Assembly (NCBI GenBank): GCA_012517405.1
Contig: JAAYVB010000044.1
Location: 1 to 64,000, forward strand
Length of the DNA stretch: 64,000 bases
DNA from: Propionibacterium sp.
Lineage (GTDB): Bacteria > Actinomycetota > Actinomycetes > Propionibacteriales > Propionibacteriaceae
Direction: 5' to 3'
Below the pieces are notes generated by a model. It searched no databases, was not told the origin of the DNA, and saw only the letters and a program-made list of their open reading frames with translations. A program made the translations under genes and the position numbers. Of this stretch, positions 27,185 to 38,000 are shown in pieces (position 1 is the stretch's first letter; every line of letters starts with the position of its first letter).

Positions 27185-30100
27185 TGCCTCGGCGCACAGA
27201 CATCAGCTCGATCATGGTGATCGGCTCGGGACCGATCGTCATCGGCCAGGCCGCCGAATTCGACTACTCCGGCACCCAGGCCTGCCGGGTGCTGCGGGAA
27301 GAGGGCTACCGGGTCATTCTGGTCAATTCGAACCCGGCGACCATCATGACCGATCCCGAGTTCGCGGATGCCACCTACCTGGAACCGATCACTCCCGAGT
27401 ACGTGGAGAAGATCATCGCCGCTGAGCGTCCCGACGCGCTGCTGGCGACTCTGGGTGGCCAGACCGCCCTGAACACCGCGGTCGCGCTGCACGAGTCGGG
27501 CGCCCTGGAGCGGTACGGCGTCGAACTGATCGGGGCCTCGGTGGCCGCGATCAAGCGCGGTGAGAACCGTGAGGAGTTCAAGCAGGTCATCGAGAATCTG
27601 CCGGACTTCGCCGGCGGTAAGGCCGAGGTGGCCCGCAGCCGGATCTGTCACACCATGGACGAGATCCGGGCCGCAGCCGACGAGCTGGGCCTGCCGGTGG
27701 TGTTGCGTCCGAGCTACACCATGGGCGGTGTCGGTTCGGGTTTCGCGCACGATGCCGGCGAGCTGGAACGGATGGGCCGCATCGGCCTGGACGCCAGCCC
27801 GGTCACCGAGGTGCTGATCGAGGAGTCGATCCTCGGCTGGAAGGAATTTGAGCTGGAGGTCATGCGCGACCGCTCCGACAACGTCGTGGTGGTCTGTTCG
27901 ATCGAGAACTTCGATCCGATGGGCGTGCACACCGGTGATTCGATCACCGTGGCCCCCGCGATGACCCTGACCGACCGGGAATACCAGCACATGCGCGATG
28001 TCGGCATCGCGATCATCCGGGCCGTCGGCGTCGACACCGGCGGCTGCAATATCCAGTTCGCGATCAATCCCGCCGACGGCCGGATGATCGTCATCGAGAT
28101 GAACCCCCGGGTGTCGCGCAGCTCCGCCCTGGCCTCCAAGGCGACCGGCTTCCCGATCGCCAAGATCGCCGCGAAGGTGGCGGTCGGTTACACCTTGGAC
28201 GAGATCCCCAACGACATCACCACGCAGACTCCGGCATCGTTCGAGCCGACCCTCGACTACGTCGTGGTGAAGGTGCCGCGCTTCGCATTCGAGAAGTTCC
28301 CGCACGCCGACGACACCTTGACCACGCACATGAAGTCGGTCGGCGAGGCGATGGCCATCGGCCGCAATTTCACCGAGGCGCTCGGCAAGGCCCTGCGCTC
28401 GCTGGAAGACCCGAAGGCGCCTTTCGACTTCGGCCGCGAGATCGGCGACGCCGACGAGCTGCTGACCCAAATGGCCCAGCCACATGACGGTCGCATCCAG
28501 GAGATGATGCAGGGTCTGCGCGCCGGCGCGTCCGTCGAGCAGATCAGCGCCGCCACCGGTGTCGATCCCTGGTTCGTCGACCAGCTCGACATCGTCTACC
28601 GGATCGCCGAGCAGATCCGCACCGCAGACGAGCTCACCGCCGATCTGCTGCGCATCGCCAAGCGGCAGGGCCTGTCCGACGCCCAGATCGCCCAGTTGCG
28701 CCGGACGAGCCCCGAGCTGATCCGCGAGCTGCGCTGGATCCTCGGCGTGCGCCCGGTCTTCAAGACCGTCGACACCTGCGCGGCCGAGTTCGCCGCCAGG
28801 ACGCCCTACCACTACTCCAGCTACGACGAGGAAACCGAGCTGGAACCCCGTACCCGGCCGGCGGTGCTGATCCTCGGCAGCGGCCCGAACCGGATCGGGC
28901 AGGGCATCGAGTTCGACTACTCCTGCGTGCATGCTGCGATGGTGCTGTCGGCCAATGGCTACGAGTCCATCATGGTCAACTGCAACCCGGAGACAGTCTC
29001 CACCGACTACGACACCTCCGATCGGCTGTACTTCGAGCCGCTCACTCTCGAGGATGTGCTGGAGATCTACCACGCCGAGCTCAAACTGGGTCCGGTGGCC
29101 GGGGTCATCGTCCAGCTGGGCGGCCAGACGCCGCTGAAGCTGGCCCGAGCGCTGGAGCAGGCCGGTGTGAAGATCGTCGGCACCAGCCCGTCGGCCATCG
29201 ACCTCGCCGAGGAACGCGGCGCCTTCGGGCAGGTCCTCGCCGAGGCGAAACTGCCCTCGCCGAAGCACGGCATGGCGTCCAGCTTCGCGCAGGCCAGCGA
29301 GATCGCTGCCGACATCGGCTACCCGGTGCTGGTACGTCCCAGCTACGTGCTGGGCGGACGAGGCATGGAGATCGTCTATACCGAAGAACTGCTGCGCACC
29401 TACATCGACAACTCGACACTGATCAGCGCCGAGACCCCGGTGCTGGTCGACCGTTTCCTCGACGATGCCATCGAGATCGATGTGGACGCTCTCTACGACG
29501 GCCACGAGCTCTACCTCGGCGGCGTCATGGAGCACATCGAGGAAGCCGGCATCCATTCCGGCGACTCGGCCTGTTCGCTGCCGCCGGCCACCCTGGGCAG
29601 CGCGGTCATCGACCAGATCCGCACCTCGACCGAGGCCATCGCCCGGGGCGTAGGGGTGCAGGGCCTGATCAACATTCAGTACGCGCTGGCCGCGGACACG
29701 CTCTACGTCCTGGAAGCCAATCCGCGCGCCTCGCGCACCGTGCCGTTTGTCTCGAAGGCCACCGACACCCAGCTGGCGAAGGCCGCAACGATGATCATGC
29801 TCGGGTCGACGATCTCCGAGCTGCGCGCCCAGGGCATGCTGCGGGCGACCGGTGACGGCGCCGATACCTGGAATGGCATGCCCATCGCCATCAAGGAGGC
29901 GGTGATGCCGTTCAACCGGTTCCACACCATCGAGGGAGCCACGGTCGACTCGCTGCTCGGCCCCGAAATGCGCTCCACCGGTGAGGTGATGGGACTCAGC
30001 TCCAACTTCGGGCTGGCGTTCGCCAAATCGCAGGCCGCGGCCTACGGACAGCTGCCGAAATCCGGCACGGTCTTCGTCTCGGTGGCCAACCGCGACAAAC

Positions 30101-30507
30101 GCAATGTGATTTTCCCGATCAAGAAGCTGGTCGATCTGGGCTTCACTATCCTGGCCACAGAGGGCACAGCGTCGATGCTGTCGCTGCATGGGGTACAGGC
30201 CACTGCGGTACGCAAGTACTCGCAGGGTCTTGGGCCGAACGGGGAGCCGACGATCGTCGGGTTAATCCTGGACGGCAAGATCGACCTGATCTTCAATACC
30301 CCGAGCGGTGAGACAGCCGGTGGTTCGCCCCGTAAGGACGGCTACGAGATCCGGACGGCTGCGGTGCTGCATCAGGTTCCATCCATCACGACCGTGCAGG
30401 GCCTGGAGGCGGCCGTGCAGGGGATCGAGGCGGTGCGCGAGGGCAACATCGGCGTCCGCTCGTTGCAGGATTGGGCCAAGCAGATCCAGCAGGCCCGCAG
30501 ACACTGA
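27184..30507 (+). CDS. carB: Carbamoyl-phosphate synthase, large subunit
   Basis: 1107 residues, starting within the carA stop (TGATG). Two homologous ATP-grasp halves are plain: the first begins [23 protein letters not shown], the second [21 protein letters not shown] at about residue 562. The last ~130 residues are the MGS-like allosteric domain ([17 protein letters not shown]). Length is normal. Confidence 0.98.
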   Translation: MPRRTDISSIMVIGSGPIVIGQAAEFDYSGTQACRVLREEGYRVILVNSNPATIMTDPEFADATYLEPITPEYVEKIIAAERPDALLATLGGQTALNTAVALHESGALERYGVELIGASVAAIKRGENREEFKQVIENLPDFAGGKAEVARSRICHTMDEIRAAADELGLPVVLRPSYTMGGVGSGFAHDAGELERMGRIGLDASPVTEVLIEESILGWKEFELEVMRDRSDNVVVVCSIENFDPMGVHTGDSITVAPAMTLTDREYQHMRDVGIAIIRAVGVDTGGCNIQFAINPADGRMIVIEMNPRVSRSSALASKATGFPIAKIAAKVAVGYTLDEIPNDITTQTPASFEPTLDYVVVKVPRFAFEKFPHADDTLTTHMKSVGEAMAIGRNFTEALGKALRSLEDPKAPFDFGREIGDADELLTQMAQPHDGRIQEMMQGLRAGASVEQISAATGVDPWFVDQLDIVYRIAEQIRTADELTADLLRIAKRQGLSDAQIAQLRRTSPELIRELRWILGVRPVFKTVDTCAAEFAARTPYHYSSYDEETELEPRTRPAVLILGSGPNRIGQGIEFDYSCVHAAMVLSANGYESIMVNCNPETVSTDYDTSDRLYFEPLTLEDVLEIYHAELKLGPVAGVIVQLGGQTPLKLARALEQAGVKIVGTSPSAIDLAEERGAFGQVLAEAKLPSPKHGMASSFAQASEIAADIGYPVLVRPSYVLGGRGMEIVYTEELLRTYIDNSTLISAETPVLVDRFLDDAIEIDVDALYDGHELYLGGVMEHIEEAGIHSGDSACSLPPATLGSAVIDQIRTSTEAIARGVGVQGLINIQYALAADTLYVLEANPRASRTVPFVSKATDTQLAKAATMIMLGSTISELRAQGMLRATGDGADTWNGMPIAIKEAVMPFNRFHTIEGATVDSLLGPEMRSTGEVMGLSSNFGLAFAKSQAAAYGQLPKSGTVFVSVANRDKRNVIFPIKKLVDLGFTILATEGTASMLSLHGVQATAVRKYSQGLGPNGEPTIVGLILDGKIDLIFNTPSGETAGGSPRKDGYEIRTAAVLHQVPSITTVQGLEAAVQGIEAVREGNIGVRSLQDWAKQIQQARRH

Positions 30508-30538
30508 CGACCAGGTAGACCACCGAAGGGAAATGGCG

Positions 30539-31636
30539 ATGATTACCAGCGACGAGTTGCTTGTCCGGCTGCTGCTCACCGGTTATCGGAGCCTGGCCCG
30601 CCCGGTTCTGTTCACACTGGCCAACGGCGATCCCGAGGAGATCCATCAGCATGTCATCACGCTGCTGAGCGAGATTCCCGATCCGGTGCTCGACCGGATT
30701 CAAGAGTACGTGGGAACCCGCCGTGATCCGGTGACGGTGGCCGGAGTCGACTTCCCCGGACGCGTGGGTGTGGCCGCTGGCCTCGACAAGGACGGCCTGG
30801 CGGCTCGCGCCTGGGGCGCGCTGGGCTTCGGTTTCGCCGAACTCGGAACCGTGACCGCCCACGCCCAGCCCGGCAACCGGCAGCCGCGGCTGTTCCGGAT
30901 GCCGCACAGCCGGGCGATCATCAACCGGATGGGCTTCAACAACTCGGGCGTCGAAGCGCTGGCGGCCCGGCTCGACCAGTGGGGCGTGCGGCGCGGAAAC
31001 AATGCGCTCGACTATCCGGTGGGCGTGTCGATCGGCAAGACCAAGGCCACCCCACTCGAAGACGCCGTCGATGACTACCTGCATTCGCTGCGGACGATCG
31101 CGCCGTATGCGGACTATGTCGCGATCAACGTCTCCAGCCCCAATACCCCGGGCCTGCGCAGCCTGCAGGACCGGGAGGCGCTCACTCAGCTGACGACCGC
31201 CCTGGTGAGCACCGCCGCCGAACTCAACCCGGCCGATCCGCTGCCGGTCTTCGTCAAGCTGGCGCCCGATCTGGCGCCGTACGATGTGGGCGGGCTCATC
31301 GCTGCCTGTCAGGACACCGGGATCTCCGGGCTGATCGCCACCAACACCACCACCGCGCGCGAGTACCTGCATCCCTCCGAACTGCACCTGGCCAACCAGG
31401 CCGGGGGACTGTCCGGTGCCCCGCTGACCCGCAAGGCACTGCGGATGGTCGAATCCGTCGCCGCGCAGACCGACCTGCCGATCATGGGCGTGGGCGGCAT
31501 CATGACCCCCGCCGACGCGCAGGCCTTCTTCGACGCGGGAGCGAGCCTCGTCCAGATCTACACCGGATTCATCTACAACGGTCTGGCGCTGGTGCGAGGC
31601 ATCAACACCTTGACCTATCCCGACAGGGCACGCTGA
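30539..31636 (+). CDS. pyrD: Dihydroorotate dehydrogenase, class 2 (quinone)
   Basis: 365 residues from ATG 30539 (GAAGGG ~8 nt upstream; ATG 30533 adds two residues). The N-terminal membrane-associating helix extension (LVRLLLTGYRSLARPVLFTLA) marks class 2. FMN/substrate motifs: VGVAAGLDKDG, RMGFNNSG, NVSSPNTPGLR, GVGGIMTPADA. It oxidises dihydroorotate at the inner membrane using quinone. Confidence 0.97.
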   Translation: MITSDELLVRLLLTGYRSLARPVLFTLANGDPEEIHQHVITLLSEIPDPVLDRIQEYVGTRRDPVTVAGVDFPGRVGVAAGLDKDGLAARAWGALGFGFAELGTVTAHAQPGNRQPRLFRMPHSRAIINRMGFNNSGVEALAARLDQWGVRRGNNALDYPVGVSIGKTKATPLEDAVDDYLHSLRTIAPYADYVAINVSSPNTPGLRSLQDREALTQLTTALVSTAAELNPADPLPVFVKLAPDLAPYDVGGLIAACQDTGISGLIATNTTTAREYLHPSELHLANQAGGLSGAPLTRKALRMVESVAAQTDLPIMGVGGIMTPADAQAFFDAGASLVQIYTGFIYNGLALVRGINTLTYPDRAR

Positions 31637-32457
31637 TGACCGCTGCGTACCACGCCCGGCTGGTCGAACTGACCGCGGCGCGGGGCAACCTGTGCGTCGG
31701 CGTGGACCCGCACGAACCGCTGGTGCGTGCCTGGGGCTACGACTACGACCTCGTCGGCCTGGAGCGGGTCTCCCGCGGCCTGGTCGAAGCGATTGGCGAC
31801 CAGGTGGCGGTTTTCAAGCCGCAGGCCGCCTTCTTCGAGTGCTTCGGTGCCCCCGGCATGCAGGTGCTGGCTCGAGTACTGGCCGATATCGCTCAGGCTG
31901 GCGCCCTGTCGATCCTGGATGTCAAGCGGGGCGACATCGGTTCGACGATGGCTGCCTACTCTCGGGCCTACCTGTCCGGCCAAACCGACCTGACGGCGGA
32001 CGCGATCACCATCAGCCCCTTCCTCGGCTTCGGATCCCTCGGCCCGGCCGTGGAACTGGCCCATCAGACCGGCCGCGGTCTGTACGTGCTGTGCCGCACC
32101 AGCAATCCGGAGGGCGGCGACGTCCAACTGGCGGTGCGCGACGGCCGCAGCGTGGCTCAGCAGATGGTCGACGCCGCCAAGGCAGCCAACGAGGCGTCCG
32201 GGCAACACGCAGTCGGTTTGGTTATCGGCGGCACACTCGACAAACTTGATCTTGACCTGGAGGGCTTCTCCGGGTCGATCCTCGTCCCCGGTATTGGCAC
32301 CCAGGGAGGTAGGATCGACGATCTGGACTCATTATTCGGCGTAGCCGCAGCGAACGTACTGCCGAGCGCGTCCCGGGAAGTGATGAAGGCCGGCCCGCAG
32401 CGTGAATCGCTCAGGTCGGTGGTCGAGCGGCTGGGCGGGTACCCAAACTCCCGCTGA
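31636..32457 (+). CDS. pyrF: Orotidine 5'-phosphate decarboxylase, type 2
   Basis: 273 residues, ATG overlapping the pyrD stop. The catalytic DVKRGDIGSTMAAYS (D-x-K-x-x-D pattern) is clear, and FGVDPH-like CVGVDPHEPL is at the start. The length and the long loop after LSIL place it in the type 2 subfamily common in actinobacteria. It makes UMP from OMP. pyrB and pyrC are not in this window. Confidence 0.96.
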   Translation: MTAAYHARLVELTAARGNLCVGVDPHEPLVRAWGYDYDLVGLERVSRGLVEAIGDQVAVFKPQAAFFECFGAPGMQVLARVLADIAQAGALSILDVKRGDIGSTMAAYSRAYLSGQTDLTADAITISPFLGFGSLGPAVELAHQTGRGLYVLCRTSNPEGGDVQLAVRDGRSVAQQMVDAAKAANEASGQHAVGLVIGGTLDKLDLDLEGFSGSILVPGIGTQGGRIDDLDSLFGVAAANVLPSASREVMKAGPQRESLRSVVERLGGYPNSR

Positions 32458-32462
32458 TATTC

Positions 32463-32468
32463 TATATT
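32463..32468 (+). promoter_or_regulatory. Putative -10 of mihF
   Basis: TATATT within a short A/T-rich stretch just after pyrF; leader about 70 nt. Confidence 0.5.
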
Positions 32469-32543
32469 GTCCACGTATGCCGAAAACAGGGACGCCAGAT
32501 GTCCCGGCCTCGGTGTGCGAGAGATGAAACGGAGAAATTCGAC

Positions 32544-32855
32544 GTGGCAATTCCAACACTGTCTCCCGAGCAGTTGCAGGCTGCCAGGGCCGCAGCTACC
32601 GAATCCCGCAGGGCACGCGCTGCGCTGAAGAACGCAGTGCGCGACGGTTCCAAGACTTTGGCCGACGCCCTTGATGAGTGCGCCAAGGACGATGTCCTCG
32701 CTCATATCCGGGTAGCAGACCTGCTCAAGGCCGTCCCTCGGATCGGGGAGAAGCGCGCTGCAGAGATCATGGAGAAGTATGACATCGCGGCCAATCGGCG
32801 AGTGCGGGGTCTCGGCCGGCATCAGGTGGCCGGTCTCAAGTCGGAGTTCAACTGA
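32544..32855 (+). CDS. mihF: Integration host factor, actinobacterial type (mIHF)
   Basis: 103 residues from GTG 32544 with GGAGA upstream. The sequence VAIPTLSPEQLQAARAAATE and the C-terminal helix-two-turn-helix (RVADLLKAVPRIGEKRAAEI, RRVRGLGRHQVAGL) match the mIHF/sIHF nucleoid proteins of mycobacteria and streptomycetes. Unlike proteobacterial IHF it acts as a monomer. The pyrF–mihF–gmk–rpoZ order is conserved in actinobacteria. Confidence 0.95.
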   Translation: MAIPTLSPEQLQAARAAATESRRARAALKNAVRDGSKTLADALDECAKDDVLAHIRVADLLKAVPRIGEKRAAEIMEKYDIAANRRVRGLGRHQVAGLKSEFN

Positions 32856-32859
32856 CACC

Positions 32860-33417
32860 ATGAGCGAGGCGGCGGGCGCGTACGTCATCAGTGGACCGAC
32901 CGCAGTTGGCAAGGGCACCGTTGTGGCGGCTCTAAAAAAACGCCATCCGCGGGTCTTCGTTTCGGTCTCGGTGACGACGCGACCGCCACGCCCGGGTGAG
33001 ATCAACGGGGTCCATTATCTGTTCGTGGACGATGCCGTCTTCGACGACCTGGTAGCGGACGATGGACTGCTCGAATGGGCTCGCGTCCACGGGGTTCACC
33101 GCTACGGAACGCCCCGCAAGGCTGTGGCGGACAGACTCGCCGAGGGAGTGCCGACGATCCTCGAGATCGACCTGCAGGGCGCCCGGCAGGTTCGCCGGAC
33201 GATGCCGGAGGCCAAACAGATCTTCATCGCGCCGCCCAGTTGGGACGAACTGGTCCGCCGGCTGCGCGGCCGCGGCACCGAGTCCGAGGAAGAGATGAAC
33301 CGCCGTCTGGAGACCGCACGCCAAGAACTTGCCGCCGAGAATGAGTTCGATCGCGTCATCGCCAACGTCACAGTGGATAATACGGTCGATGAGCTGGTAA
33401 AGTTCATAGGTCTGTGA
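32860..33417 (+). CDS. gmk: Guanylate kinase
   Basis: 185 residues, ATG 4 nt after the mihF stop. P-loop GPTAVGKGT, the GMP-binding VSVTTRPPRPGEINGVHY, and the ILEIDLQGARQVR segment are present. It phosphorylates GMP to GDP. An A7 run near 32934 lies inside the coding sequence, a possible slippage site, but the frame is intact here. Confidence 0.97.
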   Translation: MSEAAGAYVISGPTAVGKGTVVAALKKRHPRVFVSVSVTTRPPRPGEINGVHYLFVDDAVFDDLVADDGLLEWARVHGVHRYGTPRKAVADRLAEGVPTILEIDLQGARQVRRTMPEAKQIFIAPPSWDELVRRLRGRGTESEEEMNRRLETARQELAAENEFDRVIANVTVDNTVDELVKFIGL

Positions 33418-33448
33418 TTTCTAGCGTCAGCTTCTGCGAGGACTTATC

Positions 33449-33790
33449 TTGAGCACACACATTCCTGAGGGCATCACCAATCCGCCGGTCGACGACCTGC
33501 TCGAGTCGGTGGACTCCAAGTACCGACTGGTGCTGTTCGCCGCCAAGCGCGCCCGTCAAATCAACGCCTACTACGCCCAGCTGGGAGAAGGCCTGCTCGA
33601 GTCGGTCGGCCCGCTGGTCGAGACCCTGCCGCAGGAGAAGCCACTGTCGATCGCGCTGCGCGAAGTGCAGGCCGGTCAGCTGCAGTACACCCAGATCGAT
33701 CCCGAGGCCGAGGCTGCCGCCCGTGCCGAGGCACTGAACGACCCGGACTTCTCACTGTCGGACCCGTTCGGCGACATCGATCCGGCCTGA
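33449..33790 (+). CDS. rpoZ: RNA polymerase omega subunit
   Basis: 113 residues. The TTG start at 33449 has GAGGAC about 8 nt upstream. Core omega motif: [31 protein letters not shown]. The acidic C-terminal tail ([16 protein letters not shown]) is typical for actinobacteria. Omega helps assemble beta-prime into the polymerase. Confidence 0.95.
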   Translation: MSTHIPEGITNPPVDDLLESVDSKYRLVLFAAKRARQINAYYAQLGEGLLESVGPLVETLPQEKPLSIALREVQAGQLQYTQIDPEAEAAARAEALNDPDFSLSDPFGDIDPA

Positions 33791-33793
33791 TTC

Positions 33794-34987
33794 ATGGGCA
33801 GGCAGTTCACCTCTGAATCTGTTACCGAAGGTCATCCCGACAAGGTCGCCGACGCCATCTCCGATTCCGTGCTGGACGCGATGCTGGCCGACGATCCGGG
33901 GGCGCATACCGCCGTGGAGACCGTCGTCGCCAATGGTGTGGTCATCGTCACCGGTGAGGCGACCACCGAGTCGTACGTCGACATCCAGCAGTTGGCCCGG
34001 GATCGGCTGTTGACGATCGGCTTCGACTCGGCTTCGAAGGGCATCGACGGCGGCTCGTGCGGCGTCATGGTCACGCTGAACAACCAGTCGCCCGATATCG
34101 CGCAAGGCGTCGCCGGTTCCTGGGAGTCGCGGCACGGCCAGGCGGTCGACGATTTCGACCTGCAGGGCGCCGGTGACCAGGGCCTGATGTTCGGCTTCGC
34201 CTGTGACGAAACCCCCGAACTCATGCCCCTGCCGATCCAGATGGCCCATCGGATGGCCGAACGGCTCACCCAGGTGCGCCGCGACCAGACGCTGGACTAC
34301 TTGCGGCCCGACGGCAAGACGCAGATCACCGTCTCTTACGACGACTCCGGCAGGCCGTCAGCCGTCGACACCGTGGTGGTGTCCGCGCAGCATCGTGCGG
34401 ACATCGACGTGGCGGGACGCCTGGATCCGGACCTGCGCCGCGAAGTCATCGCGCCGGTACTGGAGTCTTACGGTTTCGACGCGGCCCCGCCGCGCGTGCT
34501 GATCAACCCCACCGGACGCTTCGTCATCGGCGGTCCTGCCGGTGATGCCGGACTGACCGGACGCAAGATCATCGTCGACACCTACGGCGGCATGGCCCGC
34601 CACGGTGGCGGTGCGTTCAGCGGCAAGGACCCGAGCAAGGTCGACCGCTCGGCCAGCTATGCGATGCGCTGGGTGGCGAAGAATATCGTCGCCGCCGGAC
34701 TGGCGACGCGTTGCGAGGCGCAGGTCAGCTACGCGATCGGCGCCGCCCACCCGACCAGCCTGTACATCGACACCTTCGGTACCGGGCAGGTTCCCGACGA
34801 CCAGCTCGCCGACGCCGTACGCGAGGTCTTCGACCTGCGTCCGGCCGCGATCGTCGAGGCGCTCGACCTGCGCCGGCCGATCTACAGCCAGGTGTCGTGC
34901 TACGGCCATTTCGGACGCGAGCTTCCCGACATCACCTGGGAGCGCACCGACCGGGCCGACGAGCTGGCTCGTCGCGTCCGCGGCTGA
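33794..34987 (+). CDS. metK: S-adenosylmethionine synthetase
   Basis: 397 residues, 3 nt after rpoZ. Signatures: [32 protein letters not shown], and the phosphate-binding [17 protein letters not shown]. It forms SAM from methionine and ATP, providing methyl donor for MetH reactivation and for the RsmB and TrmI methyltransferases encoded nearby. Confidence 0.98.
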   Translation: MGRQFTSESVTEGHPDKVADAISDSVLDAMLADDPGAHTAVETVVANGVVIVTGEATTESYVDIQQLARDRLLTIGFDSASKGIDGGSCGVMVTLNNQSPDIAQGVAGSWESRHGQAVDDFDLQGAGDQGLMFGFACDETPELMPLPIQMAHRMAERLTQVRRDQTLDYLRPDGKTQITVSYDDSGRPSAVDTVVVSAQHRADIDVAGRLDPDLRREVIAPVLESYGFDAAPPRVLINPTGRFVIGGPAGDAGLTGRKIIVDTYGGMARHGGGAFSGKDPSKVDRSASYAMRWVAKNIVAAGLATRCEAQVSYAIGAAHPTSLYIDTFGTGQVPDDQLADAVREVFDLRPAAIVEALDLRRPIYSQVSCYGHFGRELPDITWERTDRADELARRVRG

Positions 34988-35015
34988 GCTGTTGAGCAGC
35001 GCGATTCACCGCGGG

Positions 35016-35021
35016 TAGCCT
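35016..35021 (+). promoter_or_regulatory. Putative -10 of priA
   Basis: TAGCCT; leader of about 45 nt with GGAAAGGA before the start codon. Confidence 0.4.
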
Positions 35022-35074
35022 GACCACAACGTTGCCCCGGTCGTCCGGTATGCCGGGCGGAAAGGACACCGTCG

Positions 35075-37051
35075 ATGATCGCCCGGGTTGCGGTGGACAT
35101 CCCGCTTCCGCATCTGGACCGTCTGTTCGACTACTCGATCACCGAGTCCCAGACCGCCGATGTGCGGCCCGGCGTGCGGGTGCGGGTGCGGTTCGCCGGC
35201 AGGCTGCGCGACGGCTATGTTGTGGAGGTCACCGATCGCACTGAGATCACCACCAAGCTGGCCGCGCTGTCCAAGGTCGTCTCGCCCACCCCTGTCCTCA
35301 GCCCTGCTCAGGTGGAGCTGATCCGGGCGGTCGCCGATCACTACGCCGGCACCTTCGCCGACGTGGTCCGGCTCGCCGTCCCGCCGCGGCACGCCGGCAC
35401 CGAGAACGCCGACCAGGTGAGCTGGCCACTGCCGGTCACCGACGAGATGCCCCCGGGCGGTCTGATCGGCTATCCCGACGGCGACACCTTCTTGACCGGG
35501 CTGTCGAACGGCCAGCCACTGCGCAGCTACTGGCAGGTCAGTCCCAGATTCGTCGCGGATGCCGCCGGTGTGGACGACTGGAGCCGCGGGTTCATTCAGG
35601 CCACCGTCGCCACCTTGCGCTCCGGGCGCGGCGTCATCATCGTGGTGCCCGATCACCGCGATCTGGTCAAGGTCCGCGACGGGCTGGGCGCGGTCATCGG
35701 GCTGGGCGCGATCGCCGAACTGCATTCCGACCTGGGCACCGCCGCCCGGTACCGCAACTATCTTGCGATCATCCGCGGCCAGGCCAAGGTCGTCATCGGC
35801 ACTCGTCCTGCCGTCTACGCGCCGGTATCCGACCTCGGACTGATCTGCCTGTGGGACGACGGCGACGATCTGCATGCCGAGCCGCACGCCCCCTATCCGC
35901 ACGCCCGCGACGTGGTGGCGCTGCGGGCAGGCAGCGAACAGTCCGCGCTGCTGCTGGCCGGCCACGGTCGCACCGCGGAGATCCAGGCCTGGTGCGAGCG
36001 GGGCTGGCTGCACCCGATCGAGCTGACCGCGGCCCAGATGCGGCACGGCTGCGCCGCGGTGCGGGCCGCCGCCGATTCCGACCTCGCGCTGCAGCGCGAC
36101 CCGCAGGGCAGTCGCACCCGGCTGCCCCGGCTGGTCTTCGAGACGATTCGCGCCGGACTGGCAGCCGGACCCGTCCTGATTCAGGTGCCACGAGCCGGCT
36201 ACCTGCCGGTGCTGGCCTGCCAGCAGTGCCGCAGCCCGGTGCGCTGCCCGGTCTGCCAGGGCCCGGTGCAGCTGCACCGCGACGGCAACCGACGACGTCT
36301 CGACTGCGCCTGGTGCGGGCGCATCATCACCGACTGGCGCTGCCCGGTCTGCGGATCCCGGGAACTGCGGGCGCCGGTGATCGGTTCCCAGCGCACCGCG
36401 GAAGAACTGGGCCGGGCCTTTCCCGGAATCGTGGTGCGGGAAAGTTCGGGCGACCGGGTGATCGACGAGATCGGACAGCAGCCCGCCCTGGTCGTGGCCA
36501 CTCCCGGGGCCGAACCACCGGCCTCGCACGGCTATGCGGCCGCAGTGCTGCTGGACGCCAGCCGACTGCTGGAGCGCCCGGATCTGCGCGCCGCAGAGGA
36601 GGCCCTGCGGCGCTGGCTGAATGCGGTCGCCCTGGTGCGTCCGGGCACCGACGGCGGCACGGTGTGCGTGGTCGGGCCCGCCCAGGTGAGCCCGATTCAG
36701 GCGCTGGTGAGATTGGACGCCGCCCGGCACGCCGAACGCGAGCTCGCCGACCGGGCCGAGGCGCGATATCCACCCGCGGTGCGTTTCATCACCGTGACCG
36801 GGCCGTCGGGGGCACTGAACGAACTCGTGGAACTCTTGGGGCCCGATTGCGGCGCCGATCTGCTCGGACCAGTCGAGCTGAACCAGCCGCCCGCGATCGG
36901 GCAGGAGGAGACGCTGTGGCGACTGTCGTTGCGGGCGCCCTTGGCCTCGGGGGCGGAGCTGACCGCCAAGGTGAAGGCAGCGCTGGCGGTGCGATCGGCC
37001 CGCAAGATGGCCGGGGCGCTGCGGGTGAGGGTCGATCCCGCACAGCTGTAG
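35075..37051 (+). CDS. priA: Primosomal protein PriA, ATPase motifs lost
   Basis: 658 residues. The N-terminal 3'-DNA-binding domain (VAVDIPLPHLDRLFDYSI) and the zinc region with eight cysteines (CQQC, CPVC, CAWC, CPVC at about residues 385–430) are conserved. The Walker A expected after the N-terminal domains is replaced by VDDWSRGFIQ, and the DEEH box by WDDGDDLH. Actinobacterial PriA proteins are known to be degenerate in this way, so it probably acts as a structural replication-restart factor and not as a helicase. Confidence 0.9.
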   Translation: MIARVAVDIPLPHLDRLFDYSITESQTADVRPGVRVRVRFAGRLRDGYVVEVTDRTEITTKLAALSKVVSPTPVLSPAQVELIRAVADHYAGTFADVVRLAVPPRHAGTENADQVSWPLPVTDEMPPGGLIGYPDGDTFLTGLSNGQPLRSYWQVSPRFVADAAGVDDWSRGFIQATVATLRSGRGVIIVVPDHRDLVKVRDGLGAVIGLGAIAELHSDLGTAARYRNYLAIIRGQAKVVIGTRPAVYAPVSDLGLICLWDDGDDLHAEPHAPYPHARDVVALRAGSEQSALLLAGHGRTAEIQAWCERGWLHPIELTAAQMRHGCAAVRAAADSDLALQRDPQGSRTRLPRLVFETIRAGLAAGPVLIQVPRAGYLPVLACQQCRSPVRCPVCQGPVQLHRDGNRRRLDCAWCGRIITDWRCPVCGSRELRAPVIGSQRTAEELGRAFPGIVVRESSGDRVIDEIGQQPALVVATPGAEPPASHGYAAAVLLDASRLLERPDLRAAEEALRRWLNAVALVRPGTDGGTVCVVGPAQVSPIQALVRLDAARHAERELADRAEARYPPAVRFITVTGPSGALNELVELLGPDCGADLLGPVELNQPPAIGQEETLWRLSLRAPLASGAELTAKVKAALAVRSARKMAGALRVRVDPAQL

Positions 37052-37057
37052 CCTCGC

Positions 37058-37063
37058 TAGGCT
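37058..37063 (+). promoter_or_regulatory. -10 element, leaderless start of fmt
   Basis: TAGGCT ends 7 nt before GTG 37071. Confidence 0.5.
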
Positions 37064-37070
37064 TGGGCGG

Positions 37071-38000
37071 GTGAGAATCATCTTCGCCGGGACTCCCGAG
37101 ACGGCACTGCCCAGCCTGCGCGCCCTGGTCGAACAGGGTCACGAGATCGTGGCGGTGCTGACGCGTCCCGATGCACCCGCGGGACGCGGCAAGAAACTCA
37201 CGGCCTCCCCGGTGGCGAGCCTCGCCGACCAACTCGGCCTGCCGGTGCTGAAGCCGGCGAAGGCCGATGACGAACTGGTCGCCCAGGTGCGCGCCCTGGA
37301 TGCCGATGTCGCGGCGGTGGTGGCCTTCGGCATGCTCTTGCCGCAGGCGTTGCTGGACGCGGTGCCCGGCGGCTGGATCAACCTGCATTTCTCCTTGCTG
37401 CCGCGGTGGCGCGGTGCCGCCCCGGTGCAGCGGGCCATCTGGGCGGGCGACGCGGTGAGCGGCGTGACGGCCTTCCGGATCACGAAGCCCCTCGATGCCG
37501 GGCCCGTCTACCGCACCCTCGAGGTGCCGGTCGAACCGGGGGAGTCGAGCGGCGCACTGCTGGCCCGGCTGGCCGAACTCGGCGCTCCGGTGCTGGCCGG
37601 TGCCATCGCCGATGCCGGCGCCGGCATCCAGCCGGTTCCCCAGCCCACCAGCGGCATCACGACCGCGGCGAAGATCCGGCCGGCCGATGCTCAGATCGAC
37701 TGGACCCGCCCGGCCGCTGAAATCGACCGGCTGGTGCGCGCGGTTAGCCCGGACCCGGGTGCCTGGACGCTGCTGCACGGCGAACGATTCAAGGTGTTCA
37801 CCGCGACCCCGGCGCAACGCGCAGAGCCCCGACTGGCTCCCGGCGAACTGGCCGCCGATCGCCGCCACCTGTGGGTGGGCACCGGGGACGGCGACATGCA
37901 ACTGATCCAGGTGGCGGCCGCCGGACGCAAACCGATGGCCGGCGCCGACTGGGCGCGCGGCCAGCACGACGGCGTCTCCGGGGTGCGCTTCGATGGCTGA
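37071..38000 (+). CDS. fmt: Methionyl-tRNA formyltransferase
   Basis: 309 residues. IIFAGTPETALPSLRAL opens the Rossmann fold; the folate-site NLHFSLLPRWRGAAPVQRAI contains the catalytic N, H and the SLLP loop. The C-terminal OB domain follows. It formylates initiator Met-tRNA. Its end overlaps rsmB by 8 bp. Confidence 0.97.
   Translation: MRIIFAGTPETALPSLRALVEQGHEIVAVLTRPDAPAGRGKKLTASPVASLADQLGLPVLKPAKADDELVAQVRALDADVAAVVAFGMLLPQALLDAVPGGWINLHFSLLPRWRGAAPVQRAIWAGDAVSGVTAFRITKPLDAGPVYRTLEVPVEPGESSGALLARLAELGAPVLAGAIADAGAGIQPVPQPTSGITTAAKIRPADAQIDWTRPAAEIDRLVRAVSPDPGAWTLLHGERFKVFTATPAQRAEPRLAPGELAADRRHLWVGTGDGDMQLIQVAAAGRKPMAGADWARGQHDGVSGVRFDG

Noticed and set aside
27178-30189. 1003-codon open frame on the minus strand
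   Set aside because: Antisense shadow of carB with no family resemblance.
35006-37081. 691-codon minus-strand open frame
   Set aside because: Antisense shadow of priA.
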